Source of the DNA: Sulfurovum sp.
GTDB taxonomy: Bacteria > Campylobacterota > Campylobacteria > Campylobacterales > Sulfurovaceae
DNA: 14,869 bases
Direction of reading: 5' to 3'
Assembly: GCA_015493425.1 (NCBI GenBank)
Contig: WGDG01000256.1
Span: 1 to 14,869, forward strand
Each line of letters opens with the position of its first letter. Position 1 is the first letter of the stretch. Shown here one piece after another: positions 6,292-14,821 of the stretch. Position numbers and translations under genes: made by a program. Under the pieces are notes generated by a model that had not been told where the DNA came from, did no database searches, and was given only the letters and a program-made list of their open reading frames with translations.

Positions 6292-6316
6292 AAAAACTCC
6301 AAAAAAAGAATGCACA

Positions 6317-6322
6317 ATTTTA
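6317..6322 (-). promoter_or_regulatory. Likely -10 box for pssA operon
   Basis: TAAAAT on the minus strand, about 26 bases before the preferred pssA ATG, followed by a T7 stretch and the ribosome site GGAG. There is no clear -35. Its position argues against the upstream GTG start. Confidence 0.4.
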
Positions 6323-6348
6323 CCCTCTTCGCACTTAACCCTTCACCT

Positions 6349-6364
6349 TAACACGAACGTGTTA
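6349..6364. promoter_or_regulatory. Perfect 16-base dyad in the pssA-miaA divergent gap
   Basis: TAACACG-AA-CGTGTTA: two perfect seven-base arms separated by two bases. It overlaps the miaA -10 region by two bases and lies about 27 bases upstream of the pssA -10, so a dimeric repressor bound here could control both promoters. As RNA it could form a small hairpin only with a strained loop, so an operator is the better reading. No regulator can be named. Confidence 0.45.
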
Positions 6365-6368
6365 TCAT
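6363..6368 (+). promoter_or_regulatory. Likely extended -10 box for miaA, leaderless transcript
   Basis: TGT-TATCAT, an extended -10, ends six bases before the miaA ATG. Transcription from it would begin at or beside the start codon. No Shine-Dalgarno sequence precedes the ATG, which agrees with a leaderless message. Confidence 0.35.
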
Positions 6369-6374
6369 TACACC

Positions 6375-7283
6375 ATGAAGCATTTTGAACAACTTGCCAT
6401 TATTGGAGCTACAGCATCAGGGAAAACAGCACTTGCCATTGCTGCTGCGAAGCAAAAAAATGCCGTTATTCTCTCCCTCGATTCCCTTGCCATCTACAAA
6501 GAGATCGATATTGTTTCAGCAAAACCTTTAAAAGAGGAACGGGAAGGTATTCCCCACTACGGCATTGACCATCTCTACCCTAATGAGCCTTTTGATGTTA
6601 CCACATTTATTGACCTCTACAGGAGTGTACGTCAAACCTGCAAAAAAACAGGTAAGAACCTTATTATTGTAGGTGGTACCGGTTTCTACCTGAAGATGCT
6701 GCTTGAAGGAGTCAGTACACTGCCTTCTCTCTCCGAGGAACAGCAGGCAGAAGTAATGCATCAGATGCAAAATTCCAAAAATACCTATGAAAGGCTTGCG
6801 TGCATCGACCCGGAGTACATGTACAACATTGCACCCGGTGATACCTACAGAATACAAAAAGCGCTGGAGGTGTATCTCGCAAGCGGGGAAATACCCAGTA
6901 TATATTTTATGACCAACCCGCCGCAACCCGTCATAGCCGAACCCCTTCCCATGTATGAAATTCGTTGGGAAAGAGAAATACTGCGCAAGCGTATTCGGTT
7001 AAGAACAAAACAGATGCTGCAACAGGGGCTCATTGATGAAATCATTGCTCTTGAAAAAAAATATACCCGCAGTCCAAACTGCATGAAAGCCATTGGTGTC
7101 AAAGAGACACTTGCCTACCTTGACGGCATATACAGTAAACCTGTTCTTGAAGAGAAAATCACAATCAATACCGGCCGTCTCGCCAAACGTCAGGAAACCT
7201 TCAATCGGTCACAATTTAAAAATGTGGTTCGGGGAGAGTTGCAAATGATCGAGAAAAAACTTTTGGGAGAGATTGGCAAATAG
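6375..7283 (+). CDS. miaA: tRNA dimethylallyltransferase MiaA
   Basis: Transfers a dimethylallyl group to the N6 of A37 in tRNAs that read codons beginning with U, improving codon-anticodon stability. The 302-residue length is standard. Seen in order: P-loop GATASGKT (11-18), the catalytic DS region D36-S37 in SLDSLAIYKEIDIVSAKP (equivalent to DSMQVYRGMDIGTAKP), GGTGFYLKML (100-109), a DPxxxxxxxxxDxxR-like stretch with RIQKALEVY, and the C-terminal KRQETFNRSQF. The ATG start fits the family N-terminus, with the P-loop ten residues in. No ribosome site is visible, and a likely extended -10 sits just upstream, so it may be leaderless. It is the only plus-strand gene here and meets nuoN tail to tail. 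Confidence 0.96.
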   Translation: MKHFEQLAIIGATASGKTALAIAAAKQKNAVILSLDSLAIYKEIDIVSAKPLKEEREGIPHYGIDHLYPNEPFDVTTFIDLYRSVRQTCKKTGKNLIIVGGTGFYLKMLLEGVSTLPSLSEEQQAEVMHQMQNSKNTYERLACIDPEYMYNIAPGDTYRIQKALEVYLASGEIPSIYFMTNPPQPVIAEPLPMYEIRWEREILRKRIRLRTKQMLQQGLIDEIIALEKKYTRSPNCMKAIGVKETLAYLDGIYSKPVLEEKITINTGRLAKRQETFNRSQFKNVVRGELQMIEKKLLGEIGK

Positions 7284-7315
7284 ATGATGTCCGGCACATC
7301 AGCGCCAGACATCAT
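7284..7315. terminator. Hairpin between convergent miaA and nuoN
   Basis: Begins directly after the miaA stop. ATGATGTC (7284-7291) pairs perfectly with GACATCAT (7308-7315). After one mismatch GGC (7293-7295) pairs with GCC (7304-7306) around an eight-base loop. No T-run follows on either strand, so it is an incomplete intrinsic terminator by sequence, but its place between converging genes fits a bidirectional stop or 3'-end-protecting stem. Confidence 0.5.
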
Positions 7316-7316
7316 T

Positions 7317-7334
7317 GCATCAATACCCTGATGC
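7317..7334. terminator. Second small hairpin at the nuoN 3' end
   Basis: GCATCA (7317-7322) pairs with TGATGC (7329-7334) across a six-base loop. It includes the nuoN stop codon and lies one base from the preceding hairpin, giving a tandem pair. Without a T-run its role in termination is uncertain. Confidence 0.3.
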
Positions 7335-8810
7335 GGAGATCATGTAGTAGAGGTAGGAAACCAGAGGCTGAACATAGAAGATCGCAGCAATCGTTGCCGT
7401 AGCTGCAAGCCCAATCACTACCATAAGCGGTTTGGACAGGTTATAATAAACCGTATCCATATCTTTTACCGGATCTTTCAGGAACATATAGACTATCAGT
7501 TTCAGATAATAGTATGCTGCAATGGCCGAGTTCAGTCCCATCACGATCGCAAGCCATACATATCCGGCATTGACTGCTGCCTGCATGACATAGATCTTAC
7601 CCCAGAACACAGAGAATGGAGGAACACCAGCCAGTGAGAGCATAAAGAGTGCCATAATTACCGCACCCATCGGCATAATCTGTACCAACCCTGAAAACTT
7701 GGAGTATGGATGGTCATAACGCTCATCAAATCTACGTACCTTGTGACGAGAAATCCACAGCATCGTAAACGCACCCAGGTTCGTGAACATGAAGAGTGCG
7801 TAGTAGAGGAAGATACTGGTTGTACCTTCAGTCGTGTCGAGTGCGATTGCCGCCATGATGAAACCGGCATGGGAAATAGAAGAGTAAGCAAGCATACGCT
7901 TGACATCTTCCTGAACCAATGCCATAACGTTAGCCAGTGTCATGGTTACAATCGCAAGAATAAGGATCATGATTCTAACCCATTCAATACCCAGGTCAAT
8001 ATACATACCGAAAATTCTAATGGCAACGACAAAAGCTGCAATTTTCGGTACGATCGCCATATATCCCGCAAGCGGTGCGGAAGCTCCCTCATACACATCC
8101 GGTGCCCATGTGTGGAACGGGAAGAGTGAGAGTTTAAAAGCCAGTGTCACCATCAGAAGTACTGATGACCCGAGAATCGCTGCCATGATCCCGGTTTCAC
8201 CCATACGTACTGAAAGTATCTGTGCTACCTGATAGAGTTCAATTGAACCGGTAAGGCCGTAAACAACCGCAGCACCCATGGCAAAGAAACCGGCAGCAAG
8301 TGCCCCCATGGTGAAGTACTTGACAGCAGCTTCATAAGAGTTGCTTCTGTTGTGCAGTGCGATCAGTGTATAGAGTGAAAGTGATGCCGTTTCCAGACCC
8401 ACAAAGATCAGAATCAGGTTGTCACTTGCCACCATGAACTGGAAGCCTGCTACCATAAAGAGGAAGAGCGCAAAGAACTCAGGGTATGAGTACTCATGGA
8501 AGCGCTTCGACGTCAAAGCAAGCGGTGTAAACAGAATTGACGCGACAATGATCAGGAGTTGCGATATGATCGAAATCCCATCGATCAACATCACATCAAA
8601 GAAACCGCGCTCATTAACATTCAGGCCGATTGTCGCACCAAAATCAACGATTAAAATGAGGATCGTCAGCATCACATAGAGTGACTTGTGCAATTTGCTG
8701 TTGATCAGATCAAGAACCAAAATAACCAGGCCGCCGGCAATGGCAATCAGCATCGGTGCCAGAGTAACGAGGTTCAGACTCTCCAAACTTACTTTAATTG
8801 GTTCAAACAT
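7320..8810 (-). CDS. nuoN: NADH-quinone oxidoreductase subunit N
   Basis: Antiporter-like proton-channel subunit of the complex I membrane arm. The 496-residue protein is almost wholly transmembrane. Key charged residues of the fold are visible: E140 in NLILIFVGLETASLSLYTL and K226 in TLAFKLSLFPFHTWAPDVYEGA, the channel glutamate and lysine equivalents. The ATG overlaps the nuoM stop by one base (TAATG), with GGAGGTGA upstream inside nuoM, so translation is coupled. It is the last nuo gene in the usual order and ends beside the tandem hairpins facing miaA. Confidence 0.97.
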   Translation of the reverse strand: MFEPIKVSLESLNLVTLAPMLIAIAGGLVILVLDLINSKLHKSLYVMLTILILIVDFGATIGLNVNERGFFDVMLIDGISIISQLLIIVASILFTPLALTSKRFHEYSYPEFFALFLFMVAGFQFMVASDNLILIFVGLETASLSLYTLIALHNRSNSYEAAVKYFTMGALAAGFFAMGAAVVYGLTGSIELYQVAQILSVRMGETGIMAAILGSSVLLMVTLAFKLSLFPFHTWAPDVYEGASAPLAGYMAIVPKIAAFVVAIRIFGMYIDLGIEWVRIMILILAIVTMTLANVMALVQEDVKRMLAYSSISHAGFIMAAIALDTTEGTTSIFLYYALFMFTNLGAFTMLWISRHKVRRFDERYDHPYSKFSGLVQIMPMGAVIMALFMLSLAGVPPFSVFWGKIYVMQAAVNAGYVWLAIVMGLNSAIAAYYYLKLIVYMFLKDPVKDMDTVYYNLSKPLMVVIGLAATATIAAIFYVQPLVSYLYYMISASGY

Positions 8811-10345
8811 TACTTCACCTCCCCTGCAGTAGTTGCTGACTGCGGTACTTTAATAATATCTTTTGCTTCAGCTGTAATTGCTTTTTCTTCCATAAAGACA
8901 AGCATAGCATTTACAGACTTGTTAATCGGATCAAGCACCGGTTTTGGATAAACACCAAGCCAGATGACAATGGCAACCAGTGGAATCAGAGACCATGTTT
9001 CTCTTGGTGTCAAATCTTTAAGTGTCTTATTCTCCTCTTTGGTCACAGGACCGAAGAAACTTTTCTTATAGACTGAAAGCATATAGACCGCACCGATGAT
9101 AATAGAAGTACCTGCAAGTACCGTCATAACCGGAGAGATCTCATAGAATCCAAGAAGGACAAGGAATTCACCGACAAAACCGATTGTCAAAGGAAGCCCC
9201 ACTGATGCCATCAGCATAATCCCGAAGATGACAGCATACTTTGGCATGACGGAAGCCAATCCTCCAAATTCACTCATCAGTTTTGTATGTCTTCTGTCGT
9301 AGATAATACCTACAAGCATAAAGAGTGCACCCGATACGATACCGTGTGAGAGCATTTGGAAGACAGAACCTCCGATACCCTCTGCATTCATAGCAAAAAT
9401 ACCGATCATAATAATACCCATATGGGAGACCGATGAATATGCAATGACCTGCTTCATATCTTTTTGTGCATACGCCACCATTGCTGTATAGATGATCATA
9501 ATGATCGCAAGGACAGCAATTGGTGTAATCATCATTACAGATGCATCAGGGAACATCGGCAGAGAGAATCTTACAAATCCGTAAGTACCCATTTTCAGCA
9601 ATACCGCAGCAAGGATTACAGAACCGATTGTCGGTGCCTGCCCATGGGCATAAGGAAGCCAGGTATGGAACGGGAACATCGGTACTTTAATGGCAAATCC
9701 GAGGAAGAATGCCGCGAAAAGCCAAAGCTGATAATTTACCGGAAGTACCAGCGCATACCAGTCCGTGATCGCAAAACTCCATACACCTGTCAGGCTGTGG
9801 TATACATAGGCGACAAAAAGCATCCCTACCAGCATGACAAGTGATCCCATAAAGGTATACAGGAAGAACTTGACTGCCGCGTAAACACGAAGCGGCCCTC
9901 CCCACGCACCAATGATATAGAGCATTGGTACCAAAGAGAGTTCCCAGAAGAGATAGAAGACGATCGCATCAAGGGCAACAAAAACACCAACCATCGTCAT
10001 CTCCAGGAAGAGCAGCGTGATGATCATGTTTTTAACATCTTTTTCAATACTCATGCTTACCATACCGATGAGCGTCATCAATGTCGTCATCAAAATAATG
10101 AAGAGTGAAATGCCATCTACCCCAAGGTAGTAGTTAACCCCGAAATCAGGGATCAACGGAATCATCTCCACAAACTGCATACCCGCATTGCCTGTATCAA
10201 AACTGAACCAGAGCCAAAGAGAGAGCAGGAATTCAATAGCGGCTACCGTAATACCATATGCCCTTGCACTCTTTTTGTCGACTACAAATCCAAGCAATCC
10301 AGCAATTGCAGGGAAGAAAATCAATACACTTAAAATATTATCCAT
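8810..10345 (-). CDS. nuoM: NADH-quinone oxidoreductase subunit M
   Basis: Second antiporter-like, proton-translocating subunit of complex I. The 511-residue membrane protein carries E135 in FYLFWELSLVPMLYIIGAWGG, K220 in GFAIKVPMFPFHTWLPYAH, K251 in AVLLKMGTYG, and E393 in GFVGEFLVLLGFYE, matching the charged axis of the family. AAGGAGA lies five bases before the ATG, and a ten-base gap separates it from nuoL. No missing residues or irregularity seen. Confidence 0.97.
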   Translation of the reverse strand: MDNILSVLIFFPAIAGLLGFVVDKKSARAYGITVAAIEFLLSLWLWFSFDTGNAGMQFVEMIPLIPDFGVNYYLGVDGISLFIILMTTLMTLIGMVSMSIEKDVKNMIITLLFLEMTMVGVFVALDAIVFYLFWELSLVPMLYIIGAWGGPLRVYAAVKFFLYTFMGSLVMLVGMLFVAYVYHSLTGVWSFAITDWYALVLPVNYQLWLFAAFFLGFAIKVPMFPFHTWLPYAHGQAPTIGSVILAAVLLKMGTYGFVRFSLPMFPDASVMMITPIAVLAIIMIIYTAMVAYAQKDMKQVIAYSSVSHMGIIMIGIFAMNAEGIGGSVFQMLSHGIVSGALFMLVGIIYDRRHTKLMSEFGGLASVMPKYAVIFGIMLMASVGLPLTIGFVGEFLVLLGFYEISPVMTVLAGTSIIIGAVYMLSVYKKSFFGPVTKEENKTLKDLTPRETWSLIPLVAIVIWLGVYPKPVLDPINKSVNAMLVFMEEKAITAEAKDIIKVPQSATTAGEVK

Positions 10346-10355
10346 CTATCTCTCC

Positions 10356-12254
10356 TTAACCTATCGCTGCTGCGGATATAGCCGCGACAACCAAGAGTAA
10401 TACCGCACCAACTGCCATCCAGTTCAGATAGTTGGAAAGGTTACCCGTTTGCATTTTTCTTGAAGTATCACCAGTTTTATAGAGGAACTTGGCAATACCG
10501 TCAACCGTTGCATCAACAATCTTCATATCAACTTTTGTCCACATCGCATTGGAGATCATGGCATATGGTTTGGCAATGAACTCATCGTAAAGCACAGGAA
10601 TATAGTACTGATTTGCAAGCAGTTTGTAATACCAGCTGTTTTCCAGCTGCTCGTCACGCTTGAGGCCATAGTAATACTTTTTGTATGCCAATGCAATACC
10701 ACTCACTGCAAATGCCAGAACAATCAATCCAAGAAGCCATGCAATGCGGTGTGTATGCTCACTCATATGATAGTCAGGCAGCAGTTTGGTTACAAAGTGT
10801 TCGAAACCTTCCATGCCGAATCCTGCTACCATAGCAAGAATTGCCAACGGAGACATAGCAATAAGTACATATCCGTACATCTCATGTGGATGGATGCCAT
10901 ATTTTTTATAACGTTCATCTCCTTCGAATGTCAGGAATACCTGTCTGAAGCTGTAGAATGCTGTCATACCCGCAGTGATGACGAGAATAGCCCATAGGAC
11001 AATGGTTCCTTCGTTCCACGCCGTCTCGATAATTGCATCTTTTGAGAAGTAGCCTGCAAAGAATGGAATACCTGACAATGCGAGGGATGCAACACCCATA
11101 TAGAGATATGTCCACTTCATCACTTTTTTCAATCCACCCATCTTGAAAATATCAAGTTCATCGTGCATCGCATGCATGACGTTACCTGCACCCAGGAAGA
11201 GCAGGGCTTTGAAGAAGGCATGTGCTGCAAGGTGGAAAAGAGCAATCCAGTATGCACCCAGACCTGCTGCAGCGAACATATACCCAAGCTGTGAAAGCGT
11301 TGAAAATGCAATAATTCGCTTCAGGTCTCTGTTCACCAGTGCCATCGATGCGGCGAAGAAGGCAACAAATGTACCCAATGCTGCAATGAAATAACTTACT
11401 TCAGGTGTCAGACTGAAGAGCGGATTGGCACGGATAACCAGGAATACACCGGCCGTAACCATGGTCGCTGCGTGAATCAGTGCCGATACAGGGGTAGGAC
11501 CTTCCATCGCATCGGTAAGCCAAGTATGCAGCGGGAACTGTGCCGATTTACCCATTGCACCGATAAAGAGCGCAAACGCCGCTGCATTAAGTACTGTACC
11601 GTCAAGAAAGGGTACTGCTGCAAATACTTTGTCATACTGAAGGCTTCCAATGTTCCAGTAAAGAATGAAAAGGCCTATCAGCATTCCAAGGTCTGCAATA
11701 CGGTTCATAATAAATGCTTCGTTTGCAGCCCATGAAGGTGAAATGGAAGGATTCTCCTCTCTGGATACGTCAGGCTTGTGATACCAGAAGCCAATCAGAA
11801 GCCATGAACAGACACCAACTCCTTCCCATCCGATGAAAAGTCCGGCAAAGTTATCGGACATGACAAGGATCATCATTGAAAACACGAATGCTGACAAGTA
11901 TGAGAAGAAGCGGTTAAAACTCTTATCATGATCCATATATCCGATGGAGTAAATATGAACGATTGTAGATACCAATGTTACCACCATCATCATTGTTACA
12001 GAAACCTGATCAACGATGAAACCAAACGGAATATGCAAATCACCTGCACTGATCCAGTCCATCATCGTTACATGAATCGCATTTCCTGTGCCATAGACAT
12101 AGAATGCAAGCATCGCAGAAGCGACAAACGATGTGGCCAGAAGTATTGAAGCGACAATCCCGACAAAAATCTTCCGCTCAGTCATTCCGAACAGTGCTGC
12201 AAAAAGTGAACTTGCAAACGGAGCGAAGAGTGCAATATATACTAAACCTTCCAT
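10356..12254 (-). CDS. nuoL: NADH-quinone oxidoreductase subunit L
   Basis: Distal antiporter-like subunit of the complex I membrane arm, with a long C-terminal lateral helix that braces NuoM and NuoN. The 632-residue length includes that C-terminal extension (about 500-632, ending in a final hydrophobic anchor). E144 in GLFIGWEGVGVCSWLLIGFW and K236 in GAMGKSAQFPLHTWLTDAMEGPTP are the conserved channel residues. The start ATG is two bases after the nuoK stop, with AGGGGG upstream in the nuoK end. Confidence 0.97.
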   Translation of the reverse strand: MEGLVYIALFAPFASSLFAALFGMTERKIFVGIVASILLATSFVASAMLAFYVYGTGNAIHVTMMDWISAGDLHIPFGFIVDQVSVTMMMVVTLVSTIVHIYSIGYMDHDKSFNRFFSYLSAFVFSMMILVMSDNFAGLFIGWEGVGVCSWLLIGFWYHKPDVSREENPSISPSWAANEAFIMNRIADLGMLIGLFILYWNIGSLQYDKVFAAVPFLDGTVLNAAAFALFIGAMGKSAQFPLHTWLTDAMEGPTPVSALIHAATMVTAGVFLVIRANPLFSLTPEVSYFIAALGTFVAFFAASMALVNRDLKRIIAFSTLSQLGYMFAAAGLGAYWIALFHLAAHAFFKALLFLGAGNVMHAMHDELDIFKMGGLKKVMKWTYLYMGVASLALSGIPFFAGYFSKDAIIETAWNEGTIVLWAILVITAGMTAFYSFRQVFLTFEGDERYKKYGIHPHEMYGYVLIAMSPLAILAMVAGFGMEGFEHFVTKLLPDYHMSEHTHRIAWLLGLIVLAFAVSGIALAYKKYYYGLKRDEQLENSWYYKLLANQYYIPVLYDEFIAKPYAMISNAMWTKVDMKIVDATVDGIAKFLYKTGDTSRKMQTGNLSNYLNWMAVGAVLLLVVAAISAAAIG

Positions 12255-12256
12255 AC

Positions 12257-12559
12257 TTACCCCCTCATACTTGCAAGATCATCAAGATCGAGACTGCCGT
12301 GTTTTTTATAGAGCACGATCAAAATACCAAGACCAACCGCCACTTCACTTGCCGCAATGGCAATAATGAAGAATGCGAACATCTGGCCTGTCAGATCGTT
12401 ATAGTAGTGTGAAATCGCTGCAAATGCGACATTGACCGCATTGAGCATTACCTCTGTTGCAAAGAAGAGCATCAACAGGTTTCTTCTTCTTAACACACCC
12501 ATCAGACCAATGGAGAAGAGGATCGCTGATACGATCAGATAATCAGTCAGGCCAATCAT
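12257..12559 (-). CDS. nuoK: NADH-quinone oxidoreductase subunit K
   Basis: Small three-helix subunit linking the quinone site region to the antiporter subunits. The 100-residue product has the two buried glutamates at exactly the positions of E. coli NuoK, E36 (FFATEVMLNAVN) and E72 (AASEVAVGLG). Its ATG overlaps the nuoJ TGA (ATGA, four bases), a sign of coupled translation. Confidence 0.97.
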   Translation of the reverse strand: MIGLTDYLIVSAILFSIGLMGVLRRRNLLMLFFATEVMLNAVNVAFAAISHYYNDLTGQMFAFFIIAIAASEVAVGLGILIVLYKKHGSLDLDDLASMRG

Positions 12560-13125
12560 TTTGCATCCTTTTGTTTCAAAATTTCATCTGCATCATCTAC
12601 GCTGGTATCTTTGGTCAGACTCTGATCCATTTTCTTACCTGCGAGAATGATCCCTGCAATCATTGCAACCAGCAGCATCACTGCTGCCACTTCGAACGGT
12701 ACAAGATACTTTGTAAAGAGTACAATACCAACATCCTGCGCATTACCGACACCTTCATGCATAGGATACAGTGCCTGGACGGCATCAGAGTGAATTGGGC
12801 CGGCAAAGATCAAGACAAGTACCAGTGCACTCAAACCGCCAAGCAGAAATACCAGCGCTGCCGGTGTATTTTTCTCTTTGATGTCACGTGTTGCATCAAA
12901 GAACATCATGGCAAACGAGTAAAGTGCCATCACTGCTCCAACATAGACGATCAGCTGAACTACCCCAAGAAAATCTGCTCCCAGGATAAAGAAAAATCCG
13001 GAAATCAAAACCATGCCGGCAGCCAACGATGTCATCGCATAGAGGACATTCTTGCTCATTACCGTAATAAGGAAGAGCCCGATGGTCAGTGCCGAAAAGA
13101 GGTAAAAGGCTATTGCTTCATACAT
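12556..13125 (-). CDS. nuoJ: NADH-quinone oxidoreductase subunit J
   Basis: Membrane-arm subunit with about five helices, next to NuoH, K and A in the complex. The 189-residue product contains the family block LGVVQLIVYVGAVMALYSFAMM (about 53-74), the helix with the pi-bulge that changes in turnover, and a charged C-terminal tail. AAGGAG lies just before the ATG and the gap from nuoI is nine bases. Confidence 0.95.
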   Translation of the reverse strand: MYEAIAFYLFSALTIGLFLITVMSKNVLYAMTSLAAGMVLISGFFFILGADFLGVVQLIVYVGAVMALYSFAMMFFDATRDIKEKNTPAALVFLLGGLSALVLVLIFAGPIHSDAVQALYPMHEGVGNAQDVGIVLFTKYLVPFEVAAVMLLVAMIAGIILAGKKMDQSLTKDTSVDDADEILKQKDAK

Positions 13126-13134
13126 ATGTTCTCC

Positions 13135-13758
13135 TTAATACGCTAACGGCGTTTTTTTAATGTTCTCATCCGCATTAGGTGTCACGGCACCAAAGCCGTC
13201 ATACTCCTGCTGCAGATTGAGTTTGTCTATTGGTGTCAGCATATCTTCAAAGAGTGAGAAACTCGCTCTCTGCTCAGATGCCGTCTCATATCTCTGTCCA
13301 TGGACAATTGCCAATTCAGGACACACTTCTGCACAATATCCGCAGAAGATACAGCGTCCGAAGTTGATGGTATATTCACTCACTTCTTTACGCTGATTTT
13401 CATCATACCGTGTATCCATCGTAATACAGTTGGAGATACAGATCTTTTCACACAGTCCGCATCCGATACATCTGTAATGACCGCTCTCAAGCAGTCTGAG
13501 CATTTCATGAATCGCTCTGTAGCGTGGTGAGATCGGCAGCTTCTCAAACGGATACTTGATTGTATGCATCTGTCCTCTGAACAGAGCATTGATCATTTCA
13601 CGCATTGTAACGCCAAGTCCTACGAATAGTTCCGGCTTGAAAGTACGCTTGACCACCTGCTTGAATTTACCCATTGGCGACTGAGGCGTATGCTCCAAAT
13701 CGAGCATTACATACTCCTGCTGGCCGACATTTCTATTTTTAAATTGTTCTAAACCCAT
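13135..13758 (-). CDS. nuoI: NADH-quinone oxidoreductase subunit I (2[4Fe-4S])
   Basis: Peripheral-arm ferredoxin-like subunit that passes electrons through clusters N6a and N6b towards the quinone site. Of 207 residues, the two cluster motifs are C97-x2-C100-x2-C103-x3-C107 and C136-x2-C139-x2-C142-x3-C146. The second is followed by Pro as usual; the first by Ile (CISNCI) where many homologues have Pro. The N-terminal 95 residues and a polar C-terminal tail of about 50 residues flank the double ferredoxin fold. AAGGAG lies five bases before the ATG, and nuoH ends nine bases upstream. Confidence 0.96.
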   Translation of the reverse strand: MGLEQFKNRNVGQQEYVMLDLEHTPQSPMGKFKQVVKRTFKPELFVGLGVTMREMINALFRGQMHTIKYPFEKLPISPRYRAIHEMLRLLESGHYRCIGCGLCEKICISNCITMDTRYDENQRKEVSEYTINFGRCIFCGYCAEVCPELAIVHGQRYETASEQRASFSLFEDMLTPIDKLNLQQEYDGFGAVTPNADENIKKTPLAY

Positions 13759-13767
13759 GACTGCTCC

Positions 13768-14820
13768 TTATACCATCATCACTATACCGGTAATGACCAC
13801 GTTGATAACTGCGATCGGCATTAATACTTTCCAACACAGCCACATCAACTGATCCGGTCTTACATGCGGCCATGCTGCTCTTACCCACAACATAAGCATG
13901 AAGAAAAATGCGATTTTCAGCATAATCCATAGCCAACCCAGTCCCTCTGCGCTGTATCCGCCGAGGAATACGATTGCCGCAATCACAGAAATTGTAATCA
14001 TATTGGCATACTCACCGATGAAGAACATCCCCCATCGCATTCCGGAATATTCTGTCGCATATCCGGAAACCACTTCGGCTTCATGCTCAAGCAGGTCGAA
14101 CGGCGTTCTGTTGGTCTCTGCAAAGCCTGCAATGAGGAACAGAACAAAAGCGACCGGCTGTTTCCATACAAGCCAGTCGGCAACGCCTCCGGCCTGTGCT
14201 GCATTGAAGTCGACAAAAGAGAGCGAACCGACAATCATGATCGGTGCAAGAATGGAAAGTCCTGTGACCACTTCATAAGAAAGAAACTGAACTGCCGTAC
14301 GTGCCGCACCGATCAGTCCCCACTTGTTCGCCTGCGCCATACCTGCAAGCAACGGACCATAAAGGCCGGCTGCCATCATACCAAGCACAAAAAGGATACC
14401 GATATTGAGATCTGCTGCAATCGAAGGCACGAATGTACCGCCAATGACAGGAATCCATTCCGGGATCGTAAAGTCAGGGAATACAGGAACCGCTGCGAGT
14501 GCAATAAATGCTGTCGCGGCAGTAATTACCGGTGCGACCATAAAAATGAACTTGTTTGCATTTTGCGGGACGATATCTTCTTTGGTAAAAAGTTTGATAC
14601 CGTCGGCAATGATCTGCAGCAATCCATACGGACCGACATGCATAGGTCCCAGTCTTCGCTGCATAAAGGCAAGCACCTTTCTTTCCACATAGGTACCAAA
14701 TCCGGCAATTGCAGAGATGACTGCAAGAATAATGATGGCTTTGATCCATACACCCAATGCTGTCACTTCCGGAATATGCTGTACGAACGTTTCAACGCTT
14801 CTATAGCTTACTACTTCCAT
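13768..14820 (-). CDS. nuoH: NADH-quinone oxidoreductase subunit H
   Basis: Membrane subunit that forms the quinone-binding chamber with NuoB and NuoD. The 350-residue, roughly eight-helix protein contains ERKVLAFMQRRLGPMHVGP (46-64), GLIGAARTAVQFLSYEV (168-184) and the acidic loop ETNRTPFDLLEHEAEVVSG (235-253) followed by EYSGM, all hallmarks of NuoH. The ATG is one base after the probable nuoG stop, with AAGGTG upstream. It is the first complete nuo gene in the window. Confidence 0.97.
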   Translation of the reverse strand: MEVVSYRSVETFVQHIPEVTALGVWIKAIIILAVISAIAGFGTYVERKVLAFMQRRLGPMHVGPYGLLQIIADGIKLFTKEDIVPQNANKFIFMVAPVITAATAFIALAAVPVFPDFTIPEWIPVIGGTFVPSIAADLNIGILFVLGMMAAGLYGPLLAGMAQANKWGLIGAARTAVQFLSYEVVTGLSILAPIMIVGSLSFVDFNAAQAGGVADWLVWKQPVAFVLFLIAGFAETNRTPFDLLEHEAEVVSGYATEYSGMRWGMFFIGEYANMITISVIAAIVFLGGYSAEGLGWLWIMLKIAFFFMLMLWVRAAWPHVRPDQLMWLCWKVLMPIAVINVVITGIVMMV

Positions 14821-14821
14821 A

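Noticed and set aside
6298..6310. T7 run in the pssA leader as a phase-variable spacer
   Set aside because: Too short for typical length variation and AT-rich leaders are common in this phylum.
6292..6315. Upstream GTG start for pssA giving eight more residues
   Set aside because: It sits just beyond a likely -10 box, while the downstream ATG has GGAG at good spacing and fits the family N-terminus better. An AGAGGG before the GTG leaves some doubt.
12457..13146. Long plus-strand open frame of 229 codons, Cys- and His-rich, opposite nuoJ and nuoK
   Set aside because: It is the antisense shadow of two well-supported nuo genes; its composition mirrors their hydrophobic codons and it has no recognisable domain.
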